Origin: Novosphingobium sediminicola
GTDB taxonomy: Bacteria > Pseudomonadota > Alphaproteobacteria > Sphingomonadales > Sphingomonadaceae
Assembly (NCBI RefSeq): GCF_014196525.1
Contig: NZ_JACIDX010000004.1
Span: 95,763 to 159,762, forward strand
DNA: 64,000 nucleotides
Direction: 5' to 3'
The notes below the pieces were generated by a model. That model was not told the DNA's origin and did no database searches. It saw only the letters and a list, made by a program, of their open reading frames with translations. This document shows, in pieces, positions 61,538-64,000 of the stretch. A program made the position numbers and the translations under genes. The stretch's first letter is position 1. Each line of letters begins with the position of its first letter.

Positions 61538-62629
61538 CTACCTCAACCGCCCCAAAGCCCACACCGCCGCCTCGGCCACCGCCTCATCCTCATCCCCCAA
61601 CAAGGCCTCGACCGGAGCGATCAGCCCCGCATCCCCGCTGTTCCCCGCCGCATAGAGACAGTTGCGGACGAAGCGGTTGCGCCCGATCCGTTTTATGGGC
61701 GAGCCGGAAAAGAGCTGCCGAAACCCGGCATCGTCGAGCGCGAGGAGTTCACCGATCCGGGGCGCGACCAGTTCGGCGCGGGGCAGGAAGGCGCGATTGC
61801 GCGCGGCGGCATCGGCAAATTTGTTCCACGGGCAGACGGCGAGGCAATCGTCACAGCCATAGATTCGGTTGCCCAGCGCCGCGCGAAATTCCTCCGGGAT
61901 CGGCCCTTTATGCTCGATGGTCAGGTAGGACACGCAGCGCCGCGCATCGAGTTGATAGGGCGCGGGAAAGGCGCCGGTGGGGCAGGAGTCCTGACAGGCG
62001 CGGCATGATCCGCAGCGGTCGCGGCCCTGCTTGTCCGGCTCAAAGGCCAGCGTGGTGTAAATCGCGCCGAGGAACAGCCATGAGCCATGTTCGCGGCTGA
62101 CCACATTGGTGTGCTTGCCCTGCCATCCCAGCCCTGCGGCGGCGGCAAGGGGCTTTTCCATCACCGGGGCGGTGTCGACAAAGACCTTGACCCCGATCTC
62201 GCCCAATCCCGCCTTGGCCGCCGCATCGACCAGCCAGCGGGCCAGCGCCTTGAGCGCCTTTTTGACCACATCGTGATAATCGGTCCCCTGCGAATAGACC
62301 GAAATCCGCGCCCTGTCGCCCACCTCGGCCAACGCCAGCGGATCATGGGCGGGGGCATAACTCATGCCCAGCGCAATCACGCTTTGCGCCTCGGGCCACA
62401 GGCCTTGCGGGGATCGGCGGTGGTGCAGCCGGTCCGCCATCCAGCCCATCTGACCATAAGACCCGGCCTCCAGCCATTGTTCGAGGCGGGCCGCGCGCGC
62501 CTCATCCTCCTGCGCCGCCGCCACGCCAAACGCGGCAAAGCCCAGACGCGCCGCTTCTTCGCCCAAGGCTTTTTGCAGAGAGGGGATGGCATTGTTAAGC
62601 AAGGGAAGGCTAGATCCTGTTACGGGCAT
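61538..62629 (-). CDS. queG: Epoxyqueuosine reductase
   Basis: A 363-residue cobalamin and iron-sulfur enzyme that reduces epoxyqueuosine to queuosine in tRNA. Two [4Fe-4S] clusters are visible ([14 protein letters not shown] and [11 protein letters not shown]). Y-G-Q-M-G-W-M, Y-A-P and D-T-A-P-V-M-E-K are also typical, and a HEAT-like C-terminus ends it. The ATG at 62629 fits the family length; the binding site is poor and the frame is open further upstream. Divergent from the ABC transporter genes. Confidence 0.94.
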   Translation of the reverse strand: MPVTGSSLPLLNNAIPSLQKALGEEAARLGFAAFGVAAAQEDEARAARLEQWLEAGSYGQMGWMADRLHHRRSPQGLWPEAQSVIALGMSYAPAHDPLALAEVGDRARISVYSQGTDYHDVVKKALKALARWLVDAAAKAGLGEIGVKVFVDTAPVMEKPLAAAAGLGWQGKHTNVVSREHGSWLFLGAIYTTLAFEPDKQGRDRCGSCRACQDSCPTGAFPAPYQLDARRCVSYLTIEHKGPIPEEFRAALGNRIYGCDDCLAVCPWNKFADAAARNRAFLPRAELVAPRIGELLALDDAGFRQLFSGSPIKRIGRNRFVRNCLYAAGNSGDAGLIAPVEALLGDEDEAVAEAAVWALGRLR

Positions 62630-62655
62630 GACCCGGAGGCTTAGGGGAACCGCAA

Positions 62656-63600
62656 GTGCTGAGCAATGATTGGGCCATTGAGGCACGCGGCCTCGTCAAA
62701 CGTTTTGACGGGTTCACCGCCGTCGATGGCGTCGATCTGTCCGTCCCGCAAGGGGCGATTTACGGCATCCTTGGCCCCAATGGCGCGGGCAAGACCACGA
62801 CTTTGCGGATGCTTCAGGGGATCATCGACCCGGATTCGGGGGTGCGGCGCATTCTGGGAGCCGATCGCCCGCATGATGTGGCCCATCGCATCGGCTATCT
62901 GCCTGAAGAGCGCGGACTGTATCCCACGATGAAGACTTATGAGGCGATCGCCTTCATGGGCGCGCTGCGCGGCCTGCCTCTGGCCGAGGGGCGCAGGCGC
63001 GGCAAGGCGATGATGGAGGAGCACGGCCTTTCCTATGCCATCGACCGCCAGATCCGCCAGCTTTCCAAAGGCATGGCGCAGCAGGTGCAGATCCTCGGCA
63101 CGCTGGTCCACAATCCCGATCTGGTGATCTTTGACGAGCCTTTCTCCGGCCTCGACGCGCTCAATCAGGGCAAGCTGGAAAAGATGATCCGCGCGCTGGC
63201 GGCGGGCGGGACCACGGTGATTTTCTCCACCCATGTCATCGCCCATGCCGAAAGACTGTGTGACGAAGTGGCGATCATCGCCGGGGGCCGGGTGCCCTTT
63301 GCCGGGCCGGTGGATGTGGCGCGCGATCGCATCCCGGCGCAGGTCCGCCTTGAAACCCGCCACGCCGATGGACCATGGCGCGCCGCTCTGCCGCCCGATG
63401 CGCGTCATGAAGGCGCCCTGTGGTCCTTCCCCCTGCCCGACACCGGGGTCGAGCCTTTGCTGCGCGCGCTGATCGAGGGCGAGGCGGGCATTCTCTCGCT
63501 CTCCATCGAGCGCGCGGGCCTGCATGACGCCTTCGTCGCCATTGCCGGCGAGGCCGCCGCCCGCGCCCTTGGCCAACCCACGCAGGAGGAGGCGGCATGA
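62656..63600 (+). CDS. ABC transporter ATP-binding protein (NatA-like)
   Basis: A 314-residue ATPase subunit. Walker A is G-P-N-G-A-G-K-T-T, the signature L-S-K-G-M-A-Q-Q, Walker B L-V-I-F-D-E-P, and the switch His is in F-S-T-H-V. A C-terminal 80-residue domain is typical of the NatA/CcmA export group. GTG start with AGGGGAA upstream. Its stop overlaps the permease start (ATGA), so the two form one exporter; Na+ or drug efflux is the family role, substrate unknown. Confidence 0.92.
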   Translation: MLSNDWAIEARGLVKRFDGFTAVDGVDLSVPQGAIYGILGPNGAGKTTTLRMLQGIIDPDSGVRRILGADRPHDVAHRIGYLPEERGLYPTMKTYEAIAFMGALRGLPLAEGRRRGKAMMEEHGLSYAIDRQIRQLSKGMAQQVQILGTLVHNPDLVIFDEPFSGLDALNQGKLEKMIRALAAGGTTVIFSTHVIAHAERLCDEVAIIAGGRVPFAGPVDVARDRIPAQVRLETRHADGPWRAALPPDARHEGALWSFPLPDTGVEPLLRALIEGEAGILSLSIERAGLHDAFVAIAGEAAARALGQPTQEEAA

Positions 63601-64000
63601 TCCACAAAGGCCGCCTTTCCACGCTGGCGGGCGCGATGGTCGTCGCCCGGCGTGATTTCGTCGCTATCCTGTGGAGCCGCAGCTTCATCTTCTTCCTGCT
63701 CGGGCCTTTGTTTCCGCTATTCGTGGGCGCGATGGCGGGCAGCATCGGCGCCCATGTCGAAAATGCCGTCGATACGCCACAAATCGGCCTGATGATGGCG
63801 GGCGATGATATCGACGCCATGCTGACCGCGCGCCACGCGCTCGAACCGGCGCTGCGCGATGATCTGCCCGATCTGGTGGTGGTGGCGCGGCTGCATCCGG
63901 GCGAAAAAGCCGATCCGCGCGGAGCGCTGGCGGATAAAAGCATCAATGGCGGCAATCTCTCGGCCATCATCTCCGGCACGGCCAGGGCGCCGGTGCTGAC
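63597..64000 (+). CDS. ABC-2 type transporter permease (NatB-like), N-terminal part
   Basis: The frame from the overlapping ATG at 63597 stays open for 134 codons to the window edge. It begins M-I-H-K-G-R-L-S, then V-A-R-R-D-F, and one long hydrophobic helix (about residues 24-50: W-S-R-S-F-I-F-F-L-L-G-P-L-F-P-L-F-V-G-A). A large extracytoplasmic-type domain follows, as in NatB permeases. It partners the ATPase just upstream. The gene is cut by the window end. Confidence 0.85.
   Translation, partial: MIHKGRLSTLAGAMVVARRDFVAILWSRSFIFFLLGPLFPLFVGAMAGSIGAHVENAVDTPQIGLMMAGDDIDAMLTARHALEPALRDDLPDLVVVARLHPGEKADPRGALADKSINGGNLSAIISGTARAPVL

Overview
The window is GC-rich bacterial chromosome, most likely from an alphaproteobacterium of the Sphingomonadales (Novosphingobium/Sphingobium-like). 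This is inferred from the gene content: lignin-type LigJ and LigM/DesA homologues, two TonB-dependent receptors beside catabolic genes, a cysD-cysNC-DUF2061-cysQ operon and a giant NAD-glutamate dehydrogenase. Nothing indicates a plasmid or prophage; there is no insertion sequence and no CRISPR array. One tRNA gene (Gln, CUG) is present.

Layout. 0.3-7.7 kb: housekeeping and accessory genes (secreted small protein, DUF985 cupin, pfkB, PhnA-like protein, glycine-zipper envelope protein, MFS exporter, dienelactone-hydrolase-like enzyme, ketoglutarate-semialdehyde-type dehydrogenase). 7.7-18.1 kb: a LysR regulator with two helix-turn-helix domains, divergent from an eight-gene aromatic-acid operon. 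That operon has two 4,5-dihydroxyphthalate-decarboxylase-like proteins, LigJ-type 4-oxalomesaconate hydratase, a LigI-like amidohydrolase, an ACS-family permease, a LigB-type ring-cleavage dioxygenase, an HpcH/HpaI aldolase and a ThDP decarboxylase. 18.5-26.6 kb: TonB receptor, secreted alpha/beta hydrolase, two divergent MFS transporters and a LysR regulator.

26.9-40.1 kb: an O-demethylation district. A LigM/DesA-like tetrahydrofolate-dependent O-demethylase is divergent from metF-purU-folD, which together could regenerate THF and release the methyl carbon as formate. A second GcvT-fold demethylase-like gene sits in an operon with a TonB receptor and a Tat-type metallo-beta-lactamase protein. 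Divergent from that operon are a VanA-like Rieske oxygenase, a Tat-exported TolB/PD40 protein and an outer-membrane barrel. 40.1-64 kb: mostly core functions (trxC, truncated globin, M20 amidohydrolase, MHS permease, sulfate assimilation, regulators, tRNA-Gln, ppx, rlmE, siderophore reductase, thrS, TPR protein, NAD-GDH, queG and the start of an ABC exporter).

Two features cut across the genes. First, a roughly 215-227 bp hairpin-rich intergenic repeat occurs four times, each copy starting within 40 bp of the stop codon of a gene read in the repeat's own orientation. Second, a 19-bp TGT-N13-ACA dyad followed by AATC occurs in three divergent promoter regions (two transporters; LigM-like/metF; TonB receptor/Rieske oxygenase), suggesting one regulon for methoxy-aromatic uptake and demethylation. 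All functions are inferred from reading the sequence; no search was run.
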